From: Asterionellopsis glacialis
Taxonomy: Eukaryota > Bacillariophyta > Plagiogrammaphyceae > Rhaphoneidales > Asterionellopsidaceae
Assembly (NCBI GenBank): GCA_014885115.2
Contig: WKLE02001272.1
Coordinates: forward strand, 3,779-50,603
Direction of reading: 5' to 3'
Length of the DNA stretch: 46,825 nt
Shown here: positions 19,336 to 31,692 of the stretch, in pieces
Position numbering within the stretch: position 1 is the first letter of the stretch
How the letters are laid out: the number at the start of each line of letters is the position of its first letter
Made by a program: the position numbers and the translations under genes
The notes under the pieces: generated by a model
Told to the model about the DNA's origin: nothing
The model's input: the letters and a program-made list of their open reading frames with translations, nothing else
Database searches by the model: none

Positions 19336-21801
19336 TTATAATGATAATGGATCCATTTGAATATTATTGGTTTCAATAATATCATCCTCATTTGTTCCTT
19401 CTAATTGTACATATGGATGATCTTCATCATCATTATGTTGTATATTGACATTATTGTATGTCATTCTTGTTCTTGTCGCTTGATGAAAAGGACGATGAGG
19501 AAGTAGTAGCCTTGAGGATGAGGATCTCTTGGATGATAATGATGATGATTCATACCATAATAGTATACCACCACCTACAATAAAACACCAAAAGTTAAAA
19601 TCCAATATATTAAATTCAACTTCCAAACATGATCCATTATTTTCTTCATTTCCTGGAATCAGTGAACATTGTGGTTTTTTGAGGATGGTAGATGTAATGG
19701 ATGGCATTAACATTTGTACCATAAACATGGCCACAACAAAAACTTCCCATGCACAAAAGGCACCCATAAACTTGATCATGGTGGATACTGTTTTGATATA
19801 TTGACCATGTTGTTCGTGTGGTATGATTGGACTAGTATTATTATTGCGTGCACGTCTTGATCTTGATCGTGACGATAACAAGACTCGTCGTAGGATACAT
19901 AAAATAGCTCGACAAAGCGGTCCAAAGACACAAAATAAGGAAAATGTACTCATGAGGAGTATATCCCAACCACCTGCTTTTCCTGTTGTTTCCATCAAGG
20001 TGGTCAAGGAATAGGTCTTTTTCCATGTGACACCTAAAATATCATGCAATACCAAGGGAATTGCACCCTTGACCTTGCGTTCCATGGTGGGGACTGTCAC
20101 TGCCAATACAATCATTACTTTCGAAGCGGAGGAAAGTAACAATCCCAAGGTAATGTTTTTAGGAATGCACATACAAATCAATTGCCCCATCCGTGAAATG
20201 AAGGAAGGCCTAGTAGTGGTATCCTCCTGTAGTTGTGGGGAATGTGACAATAATGATTGCGTTGTCATTTCATCCACTTCCATGGGTTGTATGACAGGAG
20301 TTGATTCTTCTTCTCCTCCTCCTTGTGTTGCAGGAATGGTCAAGGCTTGCATTTCACTTTCTGGATCTTCAAATAAATCAATACTTGTATTTGCCACCTG
20401 ATCTTGTGATTCTTGTTGAATAGTAAACTGTAAGGTATGTTCCTCCTCAAGTGCAGATTCGTCTTCTGCTTCATTATCATTATTATCATTAGTATTATCA
20501 TTTGGGTGTTGTGATTGAGCAGCAGTTCGAACACGATGATCCAAGACATCCACAATAAAACTTAACAATACGGAAAGTATGACAGCACCACAAAAGGCAT
20601 AGATACCCTTTAATCCACGTACGACCAATTCAGCTGATCCACCACCACTTGTACTGATACCATTGAATAATGTTTTGCCAGTCGACTTGGCCCAATCGGG
20701 ATGATGGTAGGCTGTCCCCACCACGGATTTACATGCACGACATTTTGCCATGTGTCCTACATTATGATCTACATTACAATCTGTCTTGTACCCCAAAAGA
20801 TAGGTACAAACTTGAGAACTATGGTAGGTATCCTTCAATACACTCACCACCAAGGGAAGTTGATCCATGAAACCCTGTTTGATTTGTGACGGATTGACAA
20901 TCCATTCTAAATTTAGTACACCCACCATGACACAGACTGTCAAGACATCTGCGAGGGACCATTTACCCAAGACCCCTAACCACTGCAAGGTCCGTGTCCG
21001 AACACGTGGATCTATTTGATTCTTGACCCATGTCATGTGGAGTAAGATTAATTTTAAATGTGGCCAAATACCTGAAAAGAAGACAAGGAGGAGGGCTGCC
21101 AATCGTGGTCCCCATATATTGGTTTCCAACCCCTTGGCATACCACAATTGACGTATCGCATACATGTAGGTAAAGGTTTCGACATTACGTTCTTGATTGA
21201 CTGTAAAGTGCATTTGATGAGGCACACCCAAGGCATCAAAGGTTGTCTTGGTTGCTTTGGATGTTGCATTGGCCCATACATCAATATCACCTACGAGGGT
21301 TAACTGCCACATGGGTGCTAATTGACCATATAAAAATATAACATGTGTCAGTAGGCAAGAGAGGGGTATGACACATGACATCCAGGAAGGAGTCCGAGAT
21401 GATTTAGCTAACGAGACGTGTCGTAGAGGATGATGGAGAGTGTTGTCTTGTGGTGGAATATCAATATTCGTATTCGTCGTAGTATCCTCTTCACTGCCAT
21501 TGTTACTACTTAAAGATTCTTCTTGTGTAGTATCACTTGTGGTGGATGTACTATTGCTGTTATCTGTCAAGAATACTAGGGGTGAAGTAAAGGAGGATGA
21601 TTTGTTTCGTGTTGGAAATTTGAATTTAGACGAAACTGTCTTTCGAAACCATGATGATGATGATGATGATGGTAATAATGATTGACTACTACTAGTACTA
21701 TCGGCGCCATATTCCATGGAGGATGCTGCTGCTGTTGTTGTTGCTGTTGTTGTGGTTGGCATCAATGGTGAAGGTTCAACCTCCATTTCCATTTGTTCCA
21801 T
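19336..21801 (-). CDS. PqiA-like multi-pass membrane protein
   Basis: A single exon of 821 residues runs from ATG 21801 to TAA at 19336. A Ser/Thr-rich N-terminus precedes about eight membrane segments in two groups of four separated by an acidic linker. The first group has LLLVFFSGIWPHLKLILL and then LGVLGKWSLADVLTVCVM, which matches the PqiA (paraquat-inducible protein A) core. The second group (GGWDILLMSTFSLFCVFGP, MGAFCAWEVFVVAMF) is the weaker second half expected for this duplicated fold. A Cys-rich loop (KTDCNVDHN, KCRACK) lies between segments three and four. In bacteria PqiA is linked to lipid transport between membranes; a similar role here is only inferred. Confidence 0.75.
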   Translation of the reverse strand: MEQMEMEVEPSPLMPTTTTATTTAAASSMEYGADSTSSSQSLLPSSSSSSWFRKTVSSKFKFPTRNKSSSFTSPLVFLTDNSNSTSTTSDTTQEESLSSNNGSEEDTTTNTNIDIPPQDNTLHHPLRHVSLAKSSRTPSWMSCVIPLSCLLTHVIFLYGQLAPMWQLTLVGDIDVWANATSKATKTTFDALGVPHQMHFTVNQERNVETFTYMYAIRQLWYAKGLETNIWGPRLAALLLVFFSGIWPHLKLILLHMTWVKNQIDPRVRTRTLQWLGVLGKWSLADVLTVCVMVGVLNLEWIVNPSQIKQGFMDQLPLVVSVLKDTYHSSQVCTYLLGYKTDCNVDHNVGHMAKCRACKSVVGTAYHHPDWAKSTGKTLFNGISTSGGGSAELVVRGLKGIYAFCGAVILSVLLSFIVDVLDHRVRTAAQSQHPNDNTNDNNDNEAEDESALEEEHTLQFTIQQESQDQVANTSIDLFEDPESEMQALTIPATQGGGEEESTPVIQPMEVDEMTTQSLLSHSPQLQEDTTTRPSFISRMGQLICMCIPKNITLGLLLSSASKVMIVLAVTVPTMERKVKGAIPLVLHDILGVTWKKTYSLTTLMETTGKAGGWDILLMSTFSLFCVFGPLCRAILCILRRVLLSSRSRSRRARNNNTSPIIPHEQHGQYIKTVSTMIKFMGAFCAWEVFVVAMFMVQMLMPSITSTILKKPQCSLIPGNEENNGSCLEVEFNILDFNFWCFIVGGGILLWYESSSLSSKRSSSSRLLLPHRPFHQATRTRMTYNNVNIQHNDDEDHPYVQLEGTNEDDIIETNNIQMDPLSL

Positions 21802-23135
21802 AATGACTTTTTTTATGAGTATCGTGTCTCTCTCTCTCTCTAGAGATCAACGTACAGATCAATCAACCTTGTCAACACGATACGAACGAGTAGTCTCTCT
21901 CCAGTCTAGTCTACAAAAAGTCAAACCCAAGAAAGCACGAGCAGAACTTGAATCGCACCAAATGAAAATATAATAATATTTTTTTAGAGTGGTAAGTCGT
22001 GAATAGGGGATATGTATTATTTACTGTATTTTTGACGGCACTCTCTTGCTTTGACGTTCGGCTGCACGAGTAAGGCAGGCAGTCTACGTTGTTTCTTGGT
22101 TGGGTGATCTCTACTAGAGAGAGAGAATACTACTTATACTAACGAGTATCATTATATTTACATAATTTTTTTTCTTGTTGGGGTGTGTGTTCTTTCGGCT
22201 TCTCATTTCTACAGCAAATTAATACTAGATTCTACGATATTGGTGTGTACAAGTAAGGTTAGCATGCATGATGACGTTCTTAGGTCCTTGCATCAGAATC
22301 CAAAAAGAGCAGACTACGGTCAGTTAGTGTCAAACTAATTTACCCCAGGTTTTTTAAAGAATAGTACACCCCCCAACATCTTTGGCTTTACTTGTTGATT
22401 GTAACTATAAAACCAGTAGATTTACTCAAACCAAAAACAAGTATTTCTTACGGGGTACGTTTCCAGTCGTTGAGGATCATGGGGAGGCTACATTATAATA
22501 TCATACAGTATTGTAAATAGGGCTCTAGAGCTAGTCTCTACTCTCTAGAGAGAGTAGACTCTCTCGAGAAGGCCATGGACTTTTTGGCTATTGGAAGTAT
22601 AGCGTCAAGGGCAGACAAACAGACTGACTAATCATTTCAGAGAGATTGATTTTAGACACCCGGCATGTACAGTCAGACGTCCCACCATGCCATGAAGAGT
22701 CACGTTTTTACAAAAAAGCGCGCCATAAAAAAATACGTAGTGAATGTACTGATTTCAACGATAGTATACCTATATCCAGAGATCCCAAACAAGGGAAATT
22801 CAAAATCTCGGCTCTTGTGAGATTTTTCTTCTTGATTTTAGGTTGATAAACAATACCACACTACACGCGTTTTCTCTCTAGACTTGGACTAGACAAGAGC
22901 TCTAGTATAATAGTAGTAGACTCTATTATATATGATACCAGCACAGGGGGGGGTTGTGGGTCTACATTTCAAAAACAAACCTCATTGCAATTGTCAAAGA
23001 CTCATTTCTTGAGGAACGAGAAATAAGAATAACAATAATATAATAGACAAAAAGAAAGGCGGTAGAAAAGGATTGTTCTGGAGTCAGTCAGACAAGGCAA
23101 ACCTAAATTAATTCATCTTTTTTTGGAAAGTTACC
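21802..23135. promoter_or_regulatory. Divergent intergenic region with CT/AG palindromes
   Basis: This region lies between the PqiA-like gene (minus) and the claspin-like gene (plus). It contains CT/AG palindromes at about 21826-21846, 22107-22126 and 22523-22570 (AGTCTCTACTCTCTAGAG with its mirror), plus a poly-G run near 22947. No gene is supported. Confidence 0.5.
22523..22570. repeat. CT/AG palindrome
   Basis: The centre reads CTACTCTCTAGAGAGAGTAG, nearly self-complementary, flanked by AGTCT and ACTCTCTCGAGA. It is of the same type as at 11132-11207. Confidence 0.75.
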
Positions 23136-26100
23136 ATGTCATCGCCATCCTCGTCATCATCTTCATGGCTAATGTTGTCATCACCATCATCTATAGTATC
23201 CGTCACGAAAGAGAATGATACATCCATCACGGATCATTCGAATGAAAAGGTTACGACGAATGATAATGTCAAACAACATGACAATCATGATGATAATAAT
23301 AATAATAATATGGAGGAACCAAGTGTCATTGAAACAACGTATTCTAAATTATCCTCCTCCATGATGATCATGACGAATAATAACAATACTAATCATAATA
23401 ATAATAATGGTCCGACCAACACCATTACTGAAACACCACCACCACCACAGACAACAACAAGAAGAACAACAACAGTAGCATCCAAAACAGAAAACACCAT
23501 TCACACGAGTATCAATCGTCATCGTAGAAAAAAGGTTTATGGTGGTTGTCAAGATACTACAACAACAAGAATGAATCTTACAAGAGTTGATTCACAAGAA
23601 CAAGAACAAGAATCTCTTTTGGGTATAGCATTCCCAACCACACAAGAATTTGAGAATGATGATTTTGATATTGGTCAAGCCAAATTTTCATTATTTTCAA
23701 ATCCATCCTTACAAGTTGATAATGATGATAATGACAACGATAATGATGATGACAACGATGATGACAATGACAATGAGGAATCTAACAAAGACCATAATGT
23801 TTCCAATCATGATGATAATGATAAAGAAGAAGAGGAAGAAACCTTTGACAAGGACAATGACAACAATACGAATAACACCAGTAACGATATTTCTCACAAG
23901 GGACGAACGAAGAAGAAAAAGATGACAACAACAAGAACAACAACAACATGTCGTCGCAACCAAAATGGTGACAATCATAATGATAAAGAACCAAAACAAG
24001 TTTTTCATTTGGGTGGTGGTGAGATGACGACGACTACTACAACAACACCCATAATTGATACTGTCAAACAGTCAAAAGAAAAAGAAGAACAAGAAGAAGA
24101 AATGTTCTTCAAGTATAATAGTACAGAGAAGATTACTTCATCATCTTTGGAGGAGGAGGAACAAGAAGAACAAACTATTCCAAAAGAGAACAAACAAGAT
24201 ATGGAGAATGATTCTACGAATATTTCTGTTACAAACCAAACAGAAACAAGGACACAATCAATAGTATCTACTGACCACCACAAGGAGAGTCAAGAGAATA
24301 AGTCTACCACCACCACCAATAGCACTACTCATAATGATGACCCTTTGGACGCACATGAACAAGAACAACAAAAAAATGATGAAACAAACGTACCAGATGA
24401 AGAAACACTCATCAAGTCGACAGATCGATTGTTTGTGAATTGTGATACAGATTCCATGACTGTAGGTGATATTATCCGATCCTTGGAATTTGAATTTAAC
24501 ATGACAATTACAAAACCACTCAAAAAAATTGTACGGAATCGTCTTAAAGCTTTAATTCGAGGTCAAGTCAAACCCATGACTGACGAAACGAACGAACAAG
24601 AAGAACAAGAAGAAGAATCATCCGAAGAAACAAGTACGACGAGTAGTAGTTCTCAAGATCAAGATGAACAACAAGAAGAAACAATGGAAGAATCTTCAAG
24701 TGAAGAAGAGGAGGAAGAAGATGTATCTGATTATGAAGAAGAAGAACATACAAGATCAAAAAAGAAAACAACAACTCGTCGTCCACCCAACAAGAAGAAC
24801 CCAGTGTCGCACAAGAAGAGGAAACCCAAACTTGAAACACGGCGTCGTACCACTCGTAGTAGTACCACCACCCATGCTGCTGGTAAAAAGAAAGCTTCCG
24901 CAATGCGAATTCATGCGGAAATGTTACGAAAGAAGCGCATTGAAGAATTGCGGGTACGGAATGAAGAACTGCAACTTGCACAAAACAAACAAGATGAAGA
25001 ACGTGCTGAACAAATTGCACAAAAATTTGAAACAAATACACAAGAATTACAACGTAAACGTTTGGAAGATCGATTAGATTTACTTACCAAATTAGATCAA
25101 AAACGGATACAAGTTATATCCATTCAAGATGATAAGGATGACAAACAAGAAACAAATATCACCATCCACCACCACAACAACATGGATGACCATGAGAACG
25201 TACCTACTGCCAATGAACAACCAAAGACGACATCCGTTACAACCAAAGGCGTTGACTCTCCTCCAAGTGTAGCAAGAACTGACGAGAGTAGTGAAGAAGA
25301 GGAGGAGGATGGAGAATCCTCCGATGATGAATTAGAACTTGAAATCTTGGGAGGAAAAGGTAATAAATTCATCCCCTCTATTGCAAATCGAACATCCACA
25401 TCCGTCACGGGATTCTTATCTACTTCTACTACGACTGCCCGACCTGAAAAATCAAATGCCTTATCTGTACTCGATCGTGCCGATAAGTCTCAAAAGACAG
25501 GAGGTGGACACCATCATGGCACAAAGAATAATACGACTTTGGCATTATCATCGTCACCGAAAAAGAAAGATATCTTTTCTTTTTACCAACACAAGACGAC
25601 CAAAAATCCACAAAAACCTACATCTTCTCCAGGTAAAAGTCTCAATGCACGACGGGCTCTTCGAGAAGCCTTACAAAGTAAACAGCGAAAGGCAGGGAAT
25701 ATGTGGTTAGCTCGAGAACTTGGGTACAAGACTGAAGAAGAACATTTACGTGATTGTCGTTTAGCGGAACAACAAAAACGAGAAAGGATAATCAAGTCGG
25801 AAGCAGAGCGTCTCAAGCAAAATGAACTTAAACAACTCCGAGAACGACTTTTTTTGGAGGGATCAGAAGACATTCCTCCAGAAGGAGATGAAGAGGGGGA
25901 TGAACAGGGCGAAGGCAATGACAAAGGAGATGACACTGCAGATGGTAATGATCCAATGGAAGAGATGGATGAAGAAATGGCAATGGCAAAAGCAATTCAA
26001 GACGAACAAAATGACCAAGAAAAGCAAATGGATAAAATATCTTCTTCCTCGGATGAGAATGAATTAGAAATTGAGAGTCCAACCGAACAGGAATCTTTAA

Positions 26101-28028
26101 ATGATGATGCTGATGCTGATGCTGATGCTTATGCTGATGTTACGAAGGATGCCCTGGCGGAGGTTGAGAACAAAATGTCAGACAATTCGGAAGAACCCGA
26201 AAGTAAGGAGGAAAGGATGCCAGAACAAGAGGAAACAGCAGCCAATGACATCATGGATCCTATCGATCAACCAAAAGAATGCAACAAAAATGAAAAGGAT
26301 GCAAGTGATGCAGAAAGCGGGGATACTCTTACCAACCAGAACGGTAATGGTGATGAATCTAAACTTAATGTAACTATCCAAGATCCTTCTTTTGAAACAA
26401 ACAAGTCGGAAACGGAAGGTACAGAAGCAATCGGCTCGTTAGACGAAGGAGATGGGTCGACATCGCAGCAAGAAGATGAGGAAAATGAATATCAAGATGA
26501 AGCACAATCTGAACACAAGAAGAAACCTCGAAATGCGGCCTGGCAAGCGATGCTTCAGAAAGAAGCAGAACAATTGAAGAAAGCAAGGATGAATAAGGGA
26601 AGTAACAAGCTTGTCGAGGCGGAGGCAGATGAAGAGGAGGAGGAGTTTGTCATGGGTCTAGAAGATTTCGGTTTTTCACTTCACAAAAAGAAAAAGGAAG
26701 ACGATGAAGAGGAAGAAGCAGGAGCTGACAATCTCGGTGAAGATGATTTGAAGAATATTGTTGATGAAGTTTCCGATGACGAGGGAGATGAGGAAGCGGG
26801 CGAAGATGCTAGGAAAGAGATGGAGAGAAAGGAGGAAAAGGAAAGGCACAAGGAAATGCTTCGGCGTATGCGAGATGGATACGATGGTCGTCGCGGGGGG
26901 ATCGCTGGCGGTGGTGCCGGAGCTCGAGGTATTCACCGTTTCGACCAGCTAGTAGCTGCTGATAATAGAGAAGAAGGCAAGAGATTAGGTCTTGCCAATG
27001 ATGATGAATTCGATAGTGATAATGAAGGTGAAACAGAAATGAAGGACGGGGAAGATGATAATGGTGAAATTGAAGATGAAACAGCCCTTCTCGATAAAAT
27101 GTTGAAGGATAGGTTTTTACATCGCAGTTCTGTAGAGCTTGAGGAGAATTTTTCAGAGGACGAAGAAGAAGAAGAAGAAGGTGAAGATAAAAATGGTAAG
27201 AAATGTCCGCTGATGTTTGCTCATGAAGGATTTTCAATGATTCACTCACAATCTTTTTCCCTCACTACCCCCACCACATCCCTATTACAGATAATGATGC
27301 CAACAATATGGATGAAGATGAAAAGGAACAGGAACGTCTCGCGAAACAGTTTGCAAAACGTGCTAGGATGCAGCGCCTTCTTGAAACGTATAGAGAAGAT
27401 GAAGAATTTACTCAGTCGCGTCTTATAGACGAAGATGAAAGCATGAAGTCAGAGTTGAGAAGAATGAAGGTAAGCGATTCGACAGTCAAAGAACTTGATT
27501 GTTACCACTCTGAGCGTCTTCTAACACTTTTCTTTCCGTCCATACCTTCATTATTTTTTTGCAATACAGAGCGTGATGGCTGGAAGCAAACGTCACAACT
27601 CGACAACTTCTTCAAAGACGTATGTTTCAGCTGGTAGTGACAGTCAATTGAATGAATTTTCAGATGCTTCGGGAAAGAAGCGGACGAGCGAGGTGAAATC
27701 TTTTAATGGTAGCTTCTTAGCAGGAAACGGTAAATTGTCGCTAGCGCTGAAGGCAAGCAAACGCACGAAACAAAAAACTAGTTTCCTCGGTGGAACTTGC
27801 AAGATTGGAAAAGACAGTGGCGCCTCTATTCACAAAAGTGTTGCCCTGAATCATGTTGTGTTTCAGACGGGAGATACTAGCCAGCACAGTCAGCTGTCGA
27901 GGAGTAGCGTGTCTTTTGCAAGCAGCCAACGATCGACAACTATGGGGAAACGCAAGCGTACATCTTCAAACACAAGCACAAGCCTCTGGAGCAAAGTTTC
28001 TGCCAACAGCTTCAAAAAAAGGCGATAA
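23136..28028 (+). CDS. Large acidic claspin/Mrc1-like protein, three exons
   Basis: Exons 23136-27195, 27291-27469 and 27570-28028 join through GTAAGA...TACAG (phase 1) and GTAAGC...TACAG (phase 0) into 1565 residues. The first ~450 residues are Asn/Asp/Thr/Ser low complexity. A basic helical region MRIHAEMLRKKRIEEL, an acidic SSDDELELEIL motif, KKKDIFSFYQHK and a Glu/Asp-rich C-terminal third follow. Near the C-terminus GARGIHRFDQLVAADN and KRLGLANDDEFDSD resemble the Mrc1/claspin region. SQ/TQ sites and a Ser-rich, basic tail (ending SFKKRR, possible nuclear signal) fit a checkpoint mediator that links replication forks to ATR/Chk1-type kinases. The call rests on composition and short motifs; another acidic nuclear scaffold remains possible. 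Confidence 0.5.
26106..26140 (+). repeat. GATGCT hexanucleotide repeat (coding)
   Basis: Four to five copies of gatgct encode DADADADAYAD inside the acidic region of the claspin-like protein. It is a short, probably length-variable coding microsatellite. Confidence 0.8.
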
Positions 28029-28270
28029 AGGAATCCAATGGGATAAACTCTGGTTCAGTTTACAACTCAATTTAACTTGACCTTAACCAGCTTCTAATAA
28101 TATTTACATTACACTCAGCACCACAAGTCTTGGCCTCTCCTTTTACGAACATGCCAGATTTTTTTTCGTCCACCAGGAGACACCGTATTGCCGAAGCCAT
28201 TTGGGTAAATCATTTCGTGGGGCTAACTGGACGTCTCCTCCAATGTGGAAGCACGTCCACAGTAGCTTGC

Positions 28271-28665
28271 TCAATTACTGTACTGTATAGTCCACTGACC
28301 GCTTACAGGCTTGTTTTCTTCCCAAAATCCTTTCCATTTTGTGCCGCAGATTTCAAGTATACCCATGCCATGCTTCTTACCCTGCAGAAACTCCCCACCA
28401 TACCGGGTCATTTTTTGAATCAGGCCGGCAGAACTGCCACTGTCGTCCACATCTCCCAAACCTTCAAACTTGCAGTCCATGTGTTCGACCCGACCTCAAA
28501 ACGCTCCATCTTTCCACTGCCCTCTGTAAACTGTCACTCTATTTAGCTTTGTGTTGAACAGAGATCCATTGCAATGGCGTTTACCATTTTGAAATTGCTC
28601 TTTGTACACCAGGTGGCCGATTTTTTCTGTTCCCTCACCCTCCCGTACACCTGCCTTCCATTCTC
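28271..28665 (-). pseudogene. MORN-repeat gene remnant with in-frame TGA
   Basis: The minus-strand frame from about 28665 reads GEWKAGVREGEGTEKIGH, then YKEQFQNGKRHCNGSLF and YRGQWKDGAF, all MORN-repeat units. It then meets TGA at 28498-28496 and continues in the same frame with GRVEHMDCKFEGLGD and YGGEFLQGKKHGMGIL to a stop at 28271. The MORN pattern is kept on both sides of the TGA. An acceptor-like TTACATACAG precedes the first unit, so an upstream exon may have existed, but only 16 bases separate the nearest upstream ATG (28932) from the stop of the gene behind it. I infer a decayed gene or a nonsense allele. MORN repeats bind membranes or scaffold proteins. Confidence 0.6.
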
Positions 28666-28947
28666 CTGTATGTAATTTTTTTTGGGAAGAAAAAATGGTA
28701 CAGAGGTAGCTATGATTAATGATAAGTATTTTGTGACTTGTTGGTTGGTTTGTCCCATCTTTTGTTAACAAAAAAGACAACTTGGTGCAATCCCAATCCA
28801 GAGTAAGAAAATGATGCCATATGGTACCCATACGATCCAGCGCGGAAAGAAACCTTACAGTTCGAGTACACCAAGAAGCCAACTTTTTGATGAATAACTC
28901 ATGCTTACTTTTAGAGTGATAGAATCGTTCATCGTACACTATTATTA

Positions 28948-31692
28948 TTATTTAGTTGACATTTGTGTCAAAAAGTTTTCTAAATCTTCCAATTCAGCAT
29001 CATCATCGGCATCCAACAAATTGTCCAAATCACCAATATCATCATCATCTCCTCCGGCATCGGCCAATAAGGCATCCATATCTGTATCCAAATCTAAGTC
29101 AGCATCAGCTTCCGCTTCTAATGTAGATTCCAAATTTTCAACTACTTCACTTTCATTCACAACATTGGTTGTAGTATCAACAGCAGTTGTGGCTTCCTTT
29201 TCCTCTTCCTTTTTATCTTTCTGATTTGTTGTTTTGGAATCTTCTTCTTGTGTAGAAGCTGTTGTGGACAGGGATGGTTCTTCTTCCTTCTTGTTCGATG
29301 ATGTTTCTGGTGCTTCTGCTTCCATTGGTGGAAGAGGCACTACGGTTGCTGTTGGTTCCAAAGGCTTGTCAGATGATGATGATGCAGTCACATTCTTGGC
29401 TTCCTTGACAACATTTACTTGTTTTCGGGGTGGTGCTTCAGGCGATAACGGAGCCTCATCATCAATTGCCATGAGAGCATCCATAAGTTCATCACGTTCC
29501 TTCTTTTTGGGTGGTGAAGTTGGTTCTTCTTTTGTTGGAGGGGCTGCTCCTACTGCTACATCTGTACCACTGCTAGTGTCTCCACTACCCTCATCGGGAA
29601 GTACCATATCATCAGGCAGAAAATCAAATTCTCCACCAATACTAAATAATTCTGTTGGACGACTTTGTTCTTCATTTGCATTGTCGTCCTGTCCGGTTGA
29701 ATCAGCCGCCGCCGTCTTGGTAGATGAATCATTCTTGCCGCTACCTTTTCTTCCTTTCGATTTGTATGCCTTATCGTCAAATACACGGCGTTTGCCAATA
29801 GTAGGTCCTACCATGGCACTATTATTCTCTGATGAATCGTCATTTGCAGATGATGTTGCACCATCTGCGCTTTGCTGCTGCTGTTGCATACGTTTGGTCA
29901 TATTTTCCTGTCGTCGTGTCGCAATCACATCCCAAAATCTTGAATCACGATGAAGCATACTATCGTAGGCTGATGCAGTAACGGTAGCCCCACCACCTCC
30001 GACGTTCGTGGGTCGAACTTTCGTTGCTGCCGCTGCTGCGGCTTGTGCTTGTTTGGAGGCAGCTTCGGCAGCTGCAGCACCACCCATCAAAGTACCACCC
30101 CGACGTCGTTCTTCCGCTTCATTCCTTGAATATTGATCTGCACTACCACCATCCTTTCCAGCAATACTCTTTTTATTTTCCAACAAATGCTTACTTGCCA
30201 TTTCAGCATCACATGCCTCAAAAATTAAATCAATAAAAAAATCATCACCAAAACGTTTATCGGTACAGCAACCATCTAATTGTGCCTTTTGTAATCTCAT
30301 AACGGAGGGTGGTACATATCCTGTATGAAAGGCAGCTCGGAACATGGATAAACGTTGTCCGCCCTTGGTTAAATGACGACAACGTAATAATATATCACCC
30401 TGTACAACAGCTTCTACATTGAATGCAATGGACCCATCCTCTTCGGTACAGAATGGCAAGGCATCCTTGGGTTGATCGTAATCTAAACATGCTCCTGTCG
30501 TAACAATCAATTGCCCTGCCTTAAATACTTGAATGTAGGGTGCACAACCCATGACAAAACTAGCACCACCATCTTCAGCATTTTGCTTCGCTGGTCCTTT
30601 GGAAAACTTTGTGAAAGGAAAGAAAGGAAAGTGACAAGAGAAAGCCGAAAAAGAAAGCGTCAGTCTTTACTCGCACACCAAGATCAATCACTGCAGTCCT
30701 ATTTGATGGTAACTTACCTTGGGTGCAGAACTCATAATAATACGCTTCAACATGAGTGGTGGCTGTGATGGACGTACACCATCCAACATATTGGCAAAGT
30801 AGGATGCATATCGTCGTTGAGATGGGATGGTTAATTCTTCTGCCGATGCCAAATGTTTACATTTTGCAATGTATTCCAACGCATCATGGACATTGGCAAA
30901 TCCTGCCTCTCCTGTCCAGCATAAAAAGGCTGCCAATACCGTGGAAGACCGTCCTTTACCTGTCAAACAATGTACAACGGCAACATTACGGTCATCTGCC
31001 TTTAACCATGATTCCATACTGATCAATAATTTCAATAGCAACCCCAATGGAGGTGATGGTGATCCTGGAAATTGGAATGTCAATACTTGATCATCTAGTA
31101 CAGATACATCATATTCAACTTCACTTAAATTCCAAACCATGTATTGTTTGGAATGTCTTTTTTCCAACAATTGTCCTACAGCTGCCAATTTACGATCCGG
31201 AGTTATATCACCATCGACAGACGATTGCATAGCTGGATGTCCCATGGATATCAAACGATTAGTAATGTATACCACTTCGGCATCTTTTAAACTTCCCACG
31301 TCCAAGGGTAACTTTGGATCCCGTTTATAGGGACCTTTGGGTTTGAACAATTTCGATTGTTCCTGTTCTACTAAATGTTGTGTTGTTTCAAGAGCATGTT
31401 TCGTGGATTCCACAAATGAACCCCAACCAGCTTGTAGTTTGTTGGTCACTTGATTCACAGATGGTGGAATCTTTCCACTATTGATAATTGTTGTTGCTGT
31501 TTTCGTATTGCTACTTGAATCATTCTCTTGTTGTTCCTTTTCCTGTTTTTGTTGTGTAATTTTATCTTGTGCTTGTTTTTGAATATTTGTAGCACCCTTG
31601 GTCAACGTATCGCCTGCACGTTCCAATGCCGATGTGGCACCACTAACAGCACCTTTGACAAGATCACTTGGAAGCCAATTAGTACCAAACAT
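28948..31692 (-). CDS. PTEN/auxilin-type phosphatase-C2 domain protein
   Basis: Exons 31692-30718 and 30606-28948 join in phase 0 (AAG|GTAAGT...CAAAG|TTT) into 877 residues. An amphipathic, Gln/Lys-rich N-terminus (~110 residues) is followed by a tensin-type phosphatase domain. Its active-site loop is HCLTGKGRS, with Cys 242 and Arg 248 present. The preceding loop FPGSPSPP lacks the acidic residue PTEN has there. A C2 domain follows (PPLMLKRIIMSSAPK across the splice, PYIQVFKAGQLIV, LSMFRAAFHTGYV). The last ~350 residues are Ala/Gln- and acidic-rich disorder ending with DDIGDLDNLLDADDD. There is no J domain, so it is not a complete auxilin. Lipid phosphatase activity is possible; membrane/trafficking adaptor is the alternative. 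Confidence 0.8.

Noticed and set aside
23349..24283. Several minus-strand frames of hydrophobic or Cys-rich character within the claspin-like gene
   Set aside because: They are the antisense of Asn/Asp/Glu codon runs, not genes.
27196..27428. Extension of the first claspin-like exon through position 27428
   Set aside because: It reads through a clear GTAAGA...TACAG intron; the spliced frame keeps the acidic, charged character.
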